Virus record (IMG/VR): IMGVR_UViG_3300042868_001426
Span: 1-24,774 of that record
Direction: 5' to 3' (one strand)
DNA length: 24,774 nucleotides
Source of the DNA: a virus
Under the pieces are notes generated by a model. That model was not told the origin of the DNA, searched no databases, and worked only from the letters and a program-made list of their open reading frames with translations. The position numbers and the translations under genes were made by a program. Shown here in pieces: positions 5,593 to 11,924 of this stretch (position 1 is the first letter of the stretch; the number at the start of each line of letters is the position of its first letter).

Positions 5593-5740
5593 CGTAGGAC
5601 TTTACCCCATCTATGGGCTTGTAGTTGGGGCAAATTGGTCAAAGACCGACTACCTTGAAGAAGATATTGTGATGCACACAGTTCAGTTTGCCCTGTTTGT
5701 GATAATCGTAGAAATCACTTGGGACTCCTCGCAGTATTAG
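5582..5740 (+). CDS. Small putative membrane protein (52 aa)
   Basis: ATG overlaps the end of the DnaA-like gene by 11 nt and the frame runs to TAG 5738. The N-terminus is mildly hydrophobic (GLYPIYGLVVGANW). A C-terminal segment VQFALFVIIVEITW is a likely membrane helix. The stop lies 22 nt inside the sigma-factor gene. No family recognised. The gene exactly fills the space between its neighbours, which supports expression. Confidence 0.55.
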   Translation: MNFNVGLYPIYGLVVGANWSKTDYLEEDIVMHTVQFALFVIIVEITWDSSQY

Positions 5741-6255
5741 CAAAGCGGCAAACCGATTGGATTCGGATGTGCAAGAGCTTCGGAGCAAGCGATGACCTTG
5801 CCCAAGAGCTTACGCAGGAGATGTACGTTAGGTTGTACAAATATGTGGATGACGCGGAGAAGATAATGTACAACGAAACGGAGGTCAACACCTTCTTTGT
5901 TTACGTTACGCTGCGCAATATGTACGCCACCTTGATGCGCCAACGGGCAAGATTTGAATTTGTAGACGTAGACATCCTTGAGGAGTTTATCTACGAGGAG
6001 GCCAACGAAGATGCAGAGGTGCAGCTCATCCAACTTTACGACAGGGTTTGGTCAACCCAAGTTGATTGGCATTGGTACGATAAAAAGATATTTGCACTAT
6101 ACCACAACACCGATATGTCTATTCGCACGTTAGCGGATGAGACCAAGATTTCAGCAAGATCAATTTTCAACACACTAAAAAATGCAAGAGAGCGAATCCA
6201 AGAAGACTGCCAAGACACCTACCAAGCGTACAAAGAAGCCAAGCGGCTTGGGTGA
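5719..6255 (+). CDS. Phage-encoded sigma-70-like (ECF-type) RNA polymerase sigma factor
   Basis: The 178-residue chain has the two-domain ECF layout. The region 2-like part is DDLAQELTQEMYVRLYKYVD (25-44) followed by VYVTLRNMYATLMRQRAR (61-78), the usual D-x-x-Q-E-x-x-x...RN...R pattern. The region 4-like part is KKIFALYHNTDMSIRTLADE then TKISARSIFNTLKNARERI (122-160), a helix-turn-helix. The linker is acidic. It would redirect host RNA polymerase to phage promoters, most plausibly late ones. The start must be TTG 5719, as the next ATG would cut region 2. It overlaps the next gene by 74 nt. Confidence 0.75.
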   Translation: MGLLAVLAKRQTDWIRMCKSFGASDDLAQELTQEMYVRLYKYVDDAEKIMYNETEVNTFFVYVTLRNMYATLMRQRARFEFVDVDILEEFIYEEANEDAEVQLIQLYDRVWSTQVDWHWYDKKIFALYHNTDMSIRTLADETKISARSIFNTLKNARERIQEDCQDTYQAYKEAKRLG

Positions 6256-6580
6256 CACCATTGAGCAAATCACAACCGCCACAGGCATCAAGGCTGCGGT
6301 GGATTGGTTCAGCGAAGCAACGGGCGTGGACTGCGGATGCGATGCTCGCAAGGAGAAACTTAACAAGCTATTCCGTTACAGGAAGCCTGAATGCTTAACC
6401 AAAGAAGAATACGAGTTTGTCGGCAAAATGCGAGGCAGGAACACCGTGACTGCGATTGAACAGACGGAAGTGAATAGAATCTACAACCGAGTCTTTAAGG
6501 ATTCGGTGAAGCCCACCAACTGCGGCTCTTGCCTTCGTGGTAGGTTGCAGGAGCTTGAGACCCTTTACAACGCCTATTAG
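6182..6580 (+). CDS. Conserved-looking Cys-containing hypothetical protein
   Basis: From ATG 6182 the product starts with a Lys/Thr-rich leader (KKTAKTPTKRTKKPS), then GLGDTIEQITTATGIKAAVD and a cysteine-bearing segment DCGCDARKEKLNKLF, with further cysteines at PEC and NCGSCLRGR. The C-x-C and C-x-x-C pairs could bind zinc. Similar GLGD-x-I...TGI segments are, from memory, common in Bacteroidota phages without known function. The 74-nt overlap with the sigma gene is large. TTG 6248, in frame at the LGDT segment, would cut it to 8 nt and is a real alternative start. Confidence 0.7.
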   Translation: MQESESKKTAKTPTKRTKKPSGLGDTIEQITTATGIKAAVDWFSEATGVDCGCDARKEKLNKLFRYRKPECLTKEEYEFVGKMRGRNTVTAIEQTEVNRIYNRVFKDSVKPTNCGSCLRGRLQELETLYNAY

Positions 6581-7215
6581 TGTTTTATACTATTGACATA
6601 CCCAACACCTTATTTAGTGAGCTTAACAAGAACTCACAGATAAACCAATTCTTTGGCAAGGTGTATGTCGGTGAGTGTATGCGGTTGATCTCTGACTACT
6701 ATGAAAGCAGCACCCTAAACACACAGGAAGGGTGGCAAGAATACTACAAGGAGATGCAAGGGTTCGCGGGGCTTACCGTTGTATTTGAAGAACTAAAGAG
6801 CAGGCTGCCTTTGCTTGATGAGCAACATATCAAAAAATACATTTGGCATCGTGTAATCGGTCAGACTTGGAATGGCTACCAAAAGGAGCTGATTGTAGTA
6901 AAGGAGCTGAACGCAGCGTTCCCCGATGCACACTTTAAGAAGACCACCTTCAACATTGACCACGACTACTGCATTGATGCGGAGATGTTCTACAACAAAA
7001 CCCTGATGCTCGGCTTGCAAATCAAGCCCGAATCCTACAAGGCGATGGGTAGCCCATACCAACTGCGAGCAAAGGAGGCGCACCGCGCCAAGAATGAGCG
7101 ATACAAGCAGGAGTTCGCACCCTATGTGTACGTTTACTACGGCAAGGAGGGTATCTTGGATAAGGAGCAACTATTTAATCAAATCAATTTATTTTTACAC
7201 TATGCCAATACCTAA
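6580..7215 (+). CDS. Putative PD-(D/E)XK restriction-type nuclease (MjaI-like)
   Basis: The GTG start shares one base with the previous TAG. The 211-residue protein has a helical N-terminal half, then WNGYQKELIVVKELNAAFPD (97-116) and IDHDYCIDAEMF (126-137), followed after a turn by LGLQIKPESY (144-153). An acidic residue (D133, possibly D129) followed by Q147-x-K149 on the next strand is the active-site layout of PD-(D/E)XK nucleases. The LQIKP-x-SY strand resembles my recollection of MjaI-type restriction enzymes. It could degrade host DNA or act with the C5 methyltransferase at 8025. The nuclease fold is moderately supported; the MjaI link and specificity are not. Confidence 0.55.
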   Translation: MFYTIDIPNTLFSELNKNSQINQFFGKVYVGECMRLISDYYESSTLNTQEGWQEYYKEMQGFAGLTVVFEELKSRLPLLDEQHIKKYIWHRVIGQTWNGYQKELIVVKELNAAFPDAHFKKTTFNIDHDYCIDAEMFYNKTLMLGLQIKPESYKAMGSPYQLRAKEAHRAKNERYKQEFAPYVYVYYGKEGILDKEQLFNQINLFLHYANT

Positions 7216-7339
7216 AGTTCAAAGCGGAGAAAAGCAAGCCGAATACATCCAACGCTGCTTGGAGGCTATCGGAAGCGAGTACCAAGACAAAGACCAAGCA
7301 GTAGCAGTTTGCTACACGCAATTCAGAGAGGGCAAGTAG
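7202..7339 (+). CDS. Small conserved phage protein with RC...CY motif (45 aa)
   Basis: ATG 14 nt before the end of the nuclease gene. The sequence MPIPKVQSGEKQAEYIQRC, then DKDQAVAVCYTQF, fits a short phage domain I know as PIPxP.sGE...FI.RC...dqrvAvCY.Q, found alone or at the ends of phage portal and protease proteins. Two conserved cysteines are present. The domain function is unknown. A terminator hairpin overlaps the stop codon, so this is the last gene of the helicase operon. Confidence 0.7.
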   Translation: MPIPKVQSGEKQAEYIQRCLEAIGSEYQDKDQAVAVCYTQFREGK

Positions 7340-7352
7340 TCCTCTTTTTTTT
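7327..7352 (+). terminator. Rho-independent terminator overlapping the stop codon
   Basis: AGAGG (7327-7331) pairs with CCTCT (7341-7345) around a 9-nt loop and is followed by a run of T residues. It ends the 3725-7339 operon. Confidence 0.75.
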
Positions 7353-7369
7353 ATTTATTTTTTCTTTGA

Positions 7370-7402
7370 TTGTTAATAATCCAAAAAGTTGTATTACATT
7401 TG
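7370..7402 (+). promoter_or_regulatory. Bacteroidota-type promoter (TACATTTG)
   Basis: Exact TAnnTTTG element at 7395-7402 with TTG at 7370-7372 (22-nt spacing) or TTTG at 7365-7368. It follows a terminator and precedes a motif-led gene. Confidence 0.65.
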
Positions 7403-7415
7403 GAGAACATTTAAT

Positions 7416-7422
7416 ACCAATC
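7416..7422 (+). promoter_or_regulatory. Shortened ACCAATC motif, copy 5
   Basis: Seven of the ten motif bases, 2 nt before ATG 7425 and 14 nt after the TACATTTG element. Confidence 0.45.
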
Positions 7423-7424
7423 AG

Positions 7425-7517
7425 ATGAAACTACTACTTAAAAACACGGCCTACTTCTGCGCACTTGCGCTGACGTTTTGGGCATACCTATGGACTCTTG
7501 AACTTCTTGGGATATGA
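7425..7517 (+). CDS. Very small membrane peptide (30 aa)
   Basis: The peptide MKLLLKNTAYFCALALTFWA continues with YLWTLELLGI: a basic start followed by one membrane-length hydrophobic stretch. The stop overlaps the next ATG in the ATGA arrangement. A promoter, the shortened motif and coupling to the following gene all support translation. It may be a membrane peptide in its own right or mainly a leader coupling translation into the acidic protein. Confidence 0.5.
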   Translation: MKLLLKNTAYFCALALTFWAYLWTLELLGI

Positions 7518-7840
7518 TATTCACATACAACGACCTGAAGTTTTGGCTCGAAGATGCCGACCTACTACCGCAGTCTTATTGGGATGCCCTTGAGGACTAC
7601 GACCCCGACAATAAGAACTCCGATGAGATTCTTGCCAAGTGGCTCGGCTTTGCCCACGTTGCTGACTTCTACGAGTACGAGATGCAAATCACCTATGTTG
7701 AGGAGTCATACAACGAGGATGGCTATACCAACACCACCGCATACCCTACCACATCCATTTACAGGGATATACCAAACCTTGCCGATGACATCTACATCAA
7801 GTGGATGAATTGGGCAACTCAAGTCGCATCAGAAGAATAA
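7514..7840 (+). CDS. Very acidic, aromatic-rich protein; possible DNA mimic
   Basis: By hand count the 108 residues include 23 Asp/Glu against 5 Lys/Arg, with many Tyr and Trp (WLEDADLLPQSYWDALEDYD near the start, YVEESYNEDGY in the middle, MNWATQVASEE at the end). Strong net negative charge on a small globular chain is typical of phage DNA mimics such as Ocr or ArdA, but no specific family is recognised and acidity alone is weak evidence. It lies between the restriction-like nuclease and the C5 methyltransferase, which makes an anti-restriction or nuclease-inhibitor role worth testing. Confidence 0.6.
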   Translation: MIFTYNDLKFWLEDADLLPQSYWDALEDYDPDNKNSDEILAKWLGFAHVADFYEYEMQITYVEESYNEDGYTNTTAYPTTSIYRDIPNLADDIYIKWMNWATQVASEE

Positions 7841-7842
7841 TT

Positions 7843-7852
7843 AAAACCAATC
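7843..7852 (+). promoter_or_regulatory. AAAACCAATC start-proximal motif, copy 6
   Basis: Exact copy 2 nt before ATG 7855 and a few bases after the TAA of the acidic protein gene. Confidence 0.6.
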
Positions 7853-7854
7853 AA

Positions 7855-8028
7855 ATGAAATATCAAACTATATCACAACTACTGCGAGAGCTGAAGTCGG
7901 TGGACATATCTGAATCAATACTCAAAGACATAGAAACTATTGAGAAAGTCACCTTGCGTATAGCCTACCACGATGCCCTGCTTCGTGTGCCTTTTGACCA
8001 ATGGTACGAAGCAACATTCAAAAAATGA
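7855..8028 (+). CDS. Small hypothetical protein upstream of the methyltransferase (57 aa)
   Basis: The motif and position fix the start at ATG 7855, not the earlier in-frame ATG 7801 inside the previous gene. The product is helical and amphipathic (TISQLLRELKSVDISESILK), ending FDQWYEATFKK. Its TGA overlaps the ATG of the C5 methyltransferase (ATGA), so the two should be made in a fixed ratio. No family is recognised. A controller or accessory role for the methyltransferase would be speculation. Confidence 0.65.
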   Translation: MKYQTISQLLRELKSVDISESILKDIETIEKVTLRIAYHDALLRVPFDQWYEATFKK

Positions 8029-9335
8029 AGATCAACCACCTTGATTTGTTTAGTGGGATAGGTGGATTCCATTTAGGCTTTGAGAGAGCAGGATATGAAA
8101 TAACATCCTACTTCTCGGAGATAGACAAACACGCAATCGCAGTTTACAAACATCAATTCCCAACCTCTACCTATGTCGGTTCAGTTACCAATGTTCGAGG
8201 AGCAGACCTTCCAAGAATCAACCTCATCACTTTTGGAAGTCCTTGCCAAGATTTCTCATTGGCAGGAAAGCGAAAGGGGATGGAAGGACAAAGAAGTTCT
8301 CTTATCCTCGAAGCAATCCGTCTTATTAGCGAATGCCGACCAAGTGTATTTGTGTGGGAAAATGTTAAAGGGACATTCTCCTCAAATGATGGCGCAGACT
8401 TTTGGGCGATTATCCAAGCCTTTGCCGACATTGGGGGTTATAGACTTGAATGGCAACTGCTTAATACAAGTTGGTTTCTACCCCAAAACCGAGAGCGCAT
8501 ATACCTTGTCGGATATTCTACAAACCCAAGTGGGGGAGGAGTATTTCCTATCGGAGAAAACGGTGGAGCAGTTGCTTCAGCCGAAATAAAACAACTTGAT
8601 ACAAATTCTCCTTGTATAATAGACGTATCTCATAAAAACGAGGGAATTCGTTATTATAGCAAACACTCACCAACACTTGCAGCAAGAGACTACAAAGACC
8701 CAAGAATGGTTATGCAAATTGGAACTAAACTTGATTCAAATAGCGGTACGCAACCCTATCAGCAAGACCGAGTGTACGATGCGGATGGCATTTTGCCTGC
8801 TTTGAATCAAGGCAAGAGTGATCTTATTCTACGAGTAAAATCAGCTACAAATTCGGGATATGAAGAAGCAACAAGCGGTGATACCATAAACCTATCTCAA
8901 CCCAATAGCGAAACTCGCAGAGGCCGTGTAGGAAAGCAGAAGGCGCAGACACTTGAAACGAGTTGCAATCAAGCAGTAGTTCAACCCAATTATACCTACG
9001 AGAAAGTCAACGAAACAATCCGCAGAAACAATTTTGTAGAGGGAGAAATCAAAGCAATGGATTTATACAACAAGACCCTTCGTGATGAATCACCTGCGCT
9101 TACGCAGCCCGAACATAACGGCATAAGTCTTTTCGATGGCTACCGAATCCGTAGGCTTACTCCTATTGAATGCGAACGCTTACAAGGGTTCCCCGATCAG
9201 CATACGGCCTATGGCAATTACGATGGAGAAGTCAAGCCAATGAGTAACTCCCAACGCTACAAGCAATGTGGTAACGCAGTAACTGTTGACGTAGTTGCGG
9301 CAGTCGCTAAAAAATGTTTACCTTTATTTAATTAA
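8025..9335 (+). CDS. DNA (cytosine-5) methyltransferase
   Basis: Transfers a methyl group from SAM to C5 of cytosine in double-stranded DNA. All main motifs are visible in the 436-residue chain: I DLFSGIGGFHLGF (7-19), IV GSPCQDFS with catalytic C74, VI WENV (111-114), VIII QNRERIYLVG (154-163), IX RRLTPIECERLQGFPDQ and X QCGNAVTVDVVAAVAKK near the end. The region from about 170 to 350, between VIII and IX, would hold the target-recognition domain and has three TL-type repeats (SPTLAARDYKDP, ILPALNQGK, AQTLETSCNQ). The ATG 8025 overlaps the previous stop; ATG 8001 is less likely. It probably protects phage DNA from host or phage nucleases. Specificity cannot be read. Confidence 0.93.
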   Translation: MKINHLDLFSGIGGFHLGFERAGYEITSYFSEIDKHAIAVYKHQFPTSTYVGSVTNVRGADLPRINLITFGSPCQDFSLAGKRKGMEGQRSSLILEAIRLISECRPSVFVWENVKGTFSSNDGADFWAIIQAFADIGGYRLEWQLLNTSWFLPQNRERIYLVGYSTNPSGGGVFPIGENGGAVASAEIKQLDTNSPCIIDVSHKNEGIRYYSKHSPTLAARDYKDPRMVMQIGTKLDSNSGTQPYQQDRVYDADGILPALNQGKSDLILRVKSATNSGYEEATSGDTINLSQPNSETRRGRVGKQKAQTLETSCNQAVVQPNYTYEKVNETIRRNNFVEGEIKAMDLYNKTLRDESPALTQPEHNGISLFDGYRIRRLTPIECERLQGFPDQHTAYGNYDGEVKPMSNSQRYKQCGNAVTVDVVAAVAKKCLPLFN

Positions 9336-9336
9336 C

Positions 9337-9346
9337 AAAACCAATC
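9337..9346 (+). promoter_or_regulatory. AAAACCAATC start-proximal motif, copy 7
   Basis: Exact copy right after the methyltransferase stop and 2 nt before ATG 9349. Confidence 0.6.
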
Positions 9347-9348
9347 TT

Positions 9349-10119
9349 ATGAAAATCATAGAACTACTTGACGGAAGCACTTGGGATATGGAGACAGTCC
9401 TTGAGAAGATGCACGATGATGACTTTTACTACGGGGTACTCGGTAAGAACGCCCTATCATCCTCTGCTTGCAAGCTGCTGCTCACCTCACCCAAGACGTA
9501 CCACTATGTCACAAAGTACGGCAGCGAGGACTCCGATGCGTTTGCCGTAGGCAGGCTCGTTCACCTGATGGCTCTTGAGCCGCACAGGGTAGCGGACTAC
9601 GAGGTGATTGAGGTGCAGAGCAAGAACGCAAAGGCGTGGCAGGATGCAAAGGGCAAGCGCAACCTATGCACCCGCAAAGAGTACAACGAGGCGCAACGCA
9701 TCTCTGATGCGCTCCTGCGCAACGAGAACGTGCTTGGGCTTATCACAGGCTGCGAGTTTGAAGTACCCAAGATTGGTATGATTGGCGGCCTGCCCTTTAG
9801 GGCGAAGGCTGACATCTATGCTGAAGGGTTTTTGGCTGACTTGAAAACAACAACCGACCTCCGAGCATTCCCCTACTCTGCAAAGAAGTACGGCTACGAT
9901 GTGCAGGCGTTCATCTACACCCGACTATTCGGAGTGCCGATTGATAAGTTCTTCTTCATCGCTATTGACAAGGCAAGCCTTGACATAGGCATCTACTCTG
10001 TAAGCCCCGAGTTCGTGGCAGAGGGAGAGCGCAAGACCCTTGAGGCTATTGAAATGTACAAGCAGTTCTTCATCTTGGGTGAGGACTTGGATTCGTACAC
10101 AGTTGTTGGTACGTTATGA
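9349..10119 (+). CDS. RecE/DUF3799-like PD-(D/E)XK exonuclease
   Basis: A 256-residue nuclease of the RecB/RecE type, likely a 5'-3' dsDNA exonuclease for phage recombination. Visible motifs are AFAVGRLVHLMALEP with H72, FRAKADIY with D155, FLADLKTTTD with the D164-x-K166 pair, and YDVQAFIY (Q186-x-x-x-Y190). This is the H...D...DxK...QxxxY order of the RecB nuclease family. The N-terminus (SSSACKLLLTSPKTYHY) matches the start of DUF3799 proteins. The motif-adjacent ATG 9349 fixes the start. No partner annealase was identified. The stop overlaps the next ATG. Confidence 0.85.
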   Translation: MKIIELLDGSTWDMETVLEKMHDDDFYYGVLGKNALSSSACKLLLTSPKTYHYVTKYGSEDSDAFAVGRLVHLMALEPHRVADYEVIEVQSKNAKAWQDAKGKRNLCTRKEYNEAQRISDALLRNENVLGLITGCEFEVPKIGMIGGLPFRAKADIYAEGFLADLKTTTDLRAFPYSAKKYGYDVQAFIYTRLFGVPIDKFFFIAIDKASLDIGIYSVSPEFVAEGERKTLEAIEMYKQFFILGEDLDSYTVVGTL

Positions 10120-10268
10120 CCGACATCACCAAATGCACGGGCGAGGGCTGCCCACTAAAAGAAACGTGCTACCGATTCACCGCACCTGCCGAAATGTACC
10201 AATCGTTCTTTGTTGGCGTACCTGTCAAGCACGGCCAATGCGAATACTATTGGAACACCAAACTTTAA
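10116..10268 (+). CDS. Small cysteine-rich protein, possible zinc binder (50 aa)
   Basis: ATG overlaps the exonuclease TGA (ATGA). The sequence KCTGEGCPLKETCYRFTAPA gives C7, C12 and C18, and a fourth cysteine comes near the end in QCEYYW. Four cysteines in 50 residues and the C-x4-C-x5-C spacing suggest a metal-bound fold. From memory, near-identical CTG-x-GCP-x-K...CYR proteins recur in Bacteroidota phages with no known function. Coupled translation with the exonuclease is likely. Confidence 0.65.
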   Translation: MTDITKCTGEGCPLKETCYRFTAPAEMYQSFFVGVPVKHGQCEYYWNTKL

Positions 10269-10271
10269 CAT

Positions 10272-10281
10272 AAAACCAATC
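10272..10281 (+). promoter_or_regulatory. AAAACCAATC motif, copy 8
   Basis: Exact copy after the Cys-rich gene. Here the nearest possible start is TTG 10283 (1 nt away). The next ATG, 10319, lies beyond a hairpin. Confidence 0.55.
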
Positions 10282-10298
10282 GTTGCATTTTTTGCAAC
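10282..10298 (+). other. Hairpin GTTGCA-T5-TGCAAC between motif and gene
   Basis: A perfect 6-bp inverted repeat with a five-T loop directly abuts the motif. It lacks a trailing T tract, so it is not a typical terminator. It could hide or present the TTG start it contains. Confidence 0.5.
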
Positions 10299-10318
10299 AC
10301 CTCAAATACCAAAGAATA

Positions 10319-10474
10319 ATGCAAGACCAATTTATGAGGATAGCGATGGCGCAGCTCCGTAGCACCTACCCCTTCAAGCCCCAACGTAGAGCCGTAGCTG
10401 CTCGGATGTGGGTAAAGTATTTAGACCGCAAAGCGATGGCGCAATGGTTCAAAGACCAAGAGGCGAGCGTATGA
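10319..10474 (+). CDS. Small basic hypothetical protein (51 aa)
   Basis: I start at ATG 10319. TTG 10283 is in frame, 1 nt after the AAAACCAATC motif, and would add 12 residues (MHFLQHLKYQRI); the motif spacing at other genes favours it somewhat. The product is helical and basic (STYPFKPQRRAVAARMWVKY), with two similar short pieces IAMAQLRS and KAMAQWFK. No family is recognised. The stop overlaps the glycosyltransferase ATG (ATGA), linking it to the downstream sugar and methyl-transfer genes. Confidence 0.6.
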   Translation: MQDQFMRIAMAQLRSTYPFKPQRRAVAARMWVKYLDRKAMAQWFKDQEASV

Positions 10475-11409
10475 TTAGACCCTTTGTGCTTGCCTTTCAC
10501 AAGCAGAACTCGGGTGTATCACACCACAGGACATTTGCCCCCTTGATATGCCACAAGGATGTAGATGTCTTTTTTATTGAGAAGATTACCGACATTGACC
10601 CCGAGATGTGGCCGAAGGTCACTCACATCTTTGCCTCAAGGGCATTCCCTGTTGAGCCGTTTGATGACTTTGTAAAGCTTTGCCGTAAGGAGGGCATCAA
10701 GCTAATCGTTGATAACGATGATTGGTGGGTTCTACCCCCTACGCATCCCTTGCTTGGGTTATACTCGGAGCAGATGAAGATGCGCATCGTGCGGTCTATG
10801 AAAGCTGCTGATGAGGTATGGGTGACAAACAAGCACCTTGCCTCAAAGGTCAAGAAGTACAATACCAACATCCGAATCATCCCCAATGCCATCAGCGTAC
10901 CAACATGGCAGGTAGAGAGAGAGCCAAGCGATGAAGTGCGCTTCGGATATATAGGGGGCAACCACCACGCATTAGACGTAAAGGAATCCACAATCAACCT
11001 TGAGGGTTATCAAGGGTATGTGGCAGAGGTAGATGGCTACCCCGATATTATGAGGGCAAGCCACAGGCTTCCTACGATGCCACCAACACACTACCACAAG
11101 CTCTACGAGTTCTTTGACGTTAGCCTTGTGCCGTTAAGCACTTCCGAGTTTGCCAAGTGCAAGTCGCACCTAAAGATGCTTGAGGCAGGCTTTAGCAAGT
11201 GCGCCTTGATAGTGAGCAACACACAACCCTATTCACCCTATATCACCAAAGAGAACTGCATTGCTATCAAGCACCCAAGCGAATGGGCAGGAGCAATCAA
11301 GAGGCTAAAAGAAAACCCCAACCAAGTTGCTGACCTAACGGAATCGTTATATGAGTATGTGCAGGACTTTACGATGGAGAAAATAAACGAACTACGATGC
11401 TTTACATAG
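10471..11409 (+). CDS. GT-B fold glycosyltransferase (GT4-like)
   Basis: A 312-residue enzyme expected to move a sugar from a nucleotide donor onto an unknown acceptor. The N-terminal domain carries LIVDNDDWWVLPP (about 79-91) and ADEVWVTNKHLASKV, then IRIIPNAI, the usual linker into the second Rossmann domain. The C-terminal domain has VRFGYIGGNHH, FDVSLVPLSTSEFAKCKSHL and KMLEAGF, matching the donor-binding K/E-x7-E region of GT4 enzymes. Phage enzymes of this kind modify virion proteins, phage DNA or host surface glycans. It overlaps the next glycosyltransferase by 13 nt. The fold is well supported; donor and acceptor are unknown. Confidence 0.8.
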   Translation: MIRPFVLAFHKQNSGVSHHRTFAPLICHKDVDVFFIEKITDIDPEMWPKVTHIFASRAFPVEPFDDFVKLCRKEGIKLIVDNDDWWVLPPTHPLLGLYSEQMKMRIVRSMKAADEVWVTNKHLASKVKKYNTNIRIIPNAISVPTWQVEREPSDEVRFGYIGGNHHALDVKESTINLEGYQGYVAEVDGYPDIMRASHRLPTMPPTHYHKLYEFFDVSLVPLSTSEFAKCKSHLKMLEAGFSKCALIVSNTQPYSPYITKENCIAIKHPSEWAGAIKRLKENPNQVADLTESLYEYVQDFTMEKINELRCFT

Positions 11410-11924
11410 TCACTCCCTGCTCACGCCCTCATAACCTCGTAAGGCTAAAACAACATATCCCTGCCTATGCAACGTGGGTGGTGATGATGGATGCCTCTAC
11501 CAACTACAAGGGAGCAACAAGCGCATCAATCACACATTACTCCACACGCACGGGGGATATGGGCAACCCCCTACGCAATGAGTTCCTTGATTTGTATGCT
11601 GACTCCTTTACCAAAGAGGATTGGGTTTACTATTTGGATGATGACAATATCTTGCACCCAAAGTTCCTTGAGGAGTGGAGCAACCTAAACGCTTTGGACT
11701 GTTCTATCGTAACGTGGGGACAGATAGGTAGGCTACGCCCTACCGACCAACCAAGAGTCGGCAACATAGATACCGCCTGCTATATGTTCAAGCCATACGA
11801 CCTGCCCACCCTACGCTTTGAGATGACCTACGAGGCAGACGGTACCTTTGCACAAGCAGCATCCGAACAAGGAACACTTATCTGCGTAGAGCAGTACCTT
11901 TGTTATTATAACGCCCTAAAATGA
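11397..11924 (+). CDS. GT-A type glycosyltransferase (GT2-like)
   Basis: The 175-residue chain begins LYIVTPCSRPHNLVRLK, the family-2 start strand, and has a DxD-type metal site in YYLDDDNI (D81-D83), preceded by GNPLRNEFLDL. The C-terminal part (TWGQIGRLRP then YEADGTFAQAA) would form the acceptor side. It is short for a GT2 enzyme but complete at both ends. Start ATG 11397 lies inside the upstream gene and the stop overlaps the methyltransferase ATG. Two different glycosyltransferases followed by a methyltransferase suggest a small glycan-building pathway. Confidence 0.8.
   Translation: MLYIVTPCSRPHNLVRLKQHIPAYATWVVMMDASTNYKGATSASITHYSTRTGDMGNPLRNEFLDLYADSFTKEDWVYYLDDDNILHPKFLEEWSNLNALDCSIVTWGQIGRLRPTDQPRVGNIDTACYMFKPYDLPTLRFEMTYEADGTFAQAASEQGTLICVEQYLCYYNALK

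Noticed and set aside
8173-8589. 138-codon + strand frame inside the methyltransferase gene
   Set aside because: The methyltransferase frame carries all catalytic motifs across this region; the other frame has no recognisable domain or start signal.
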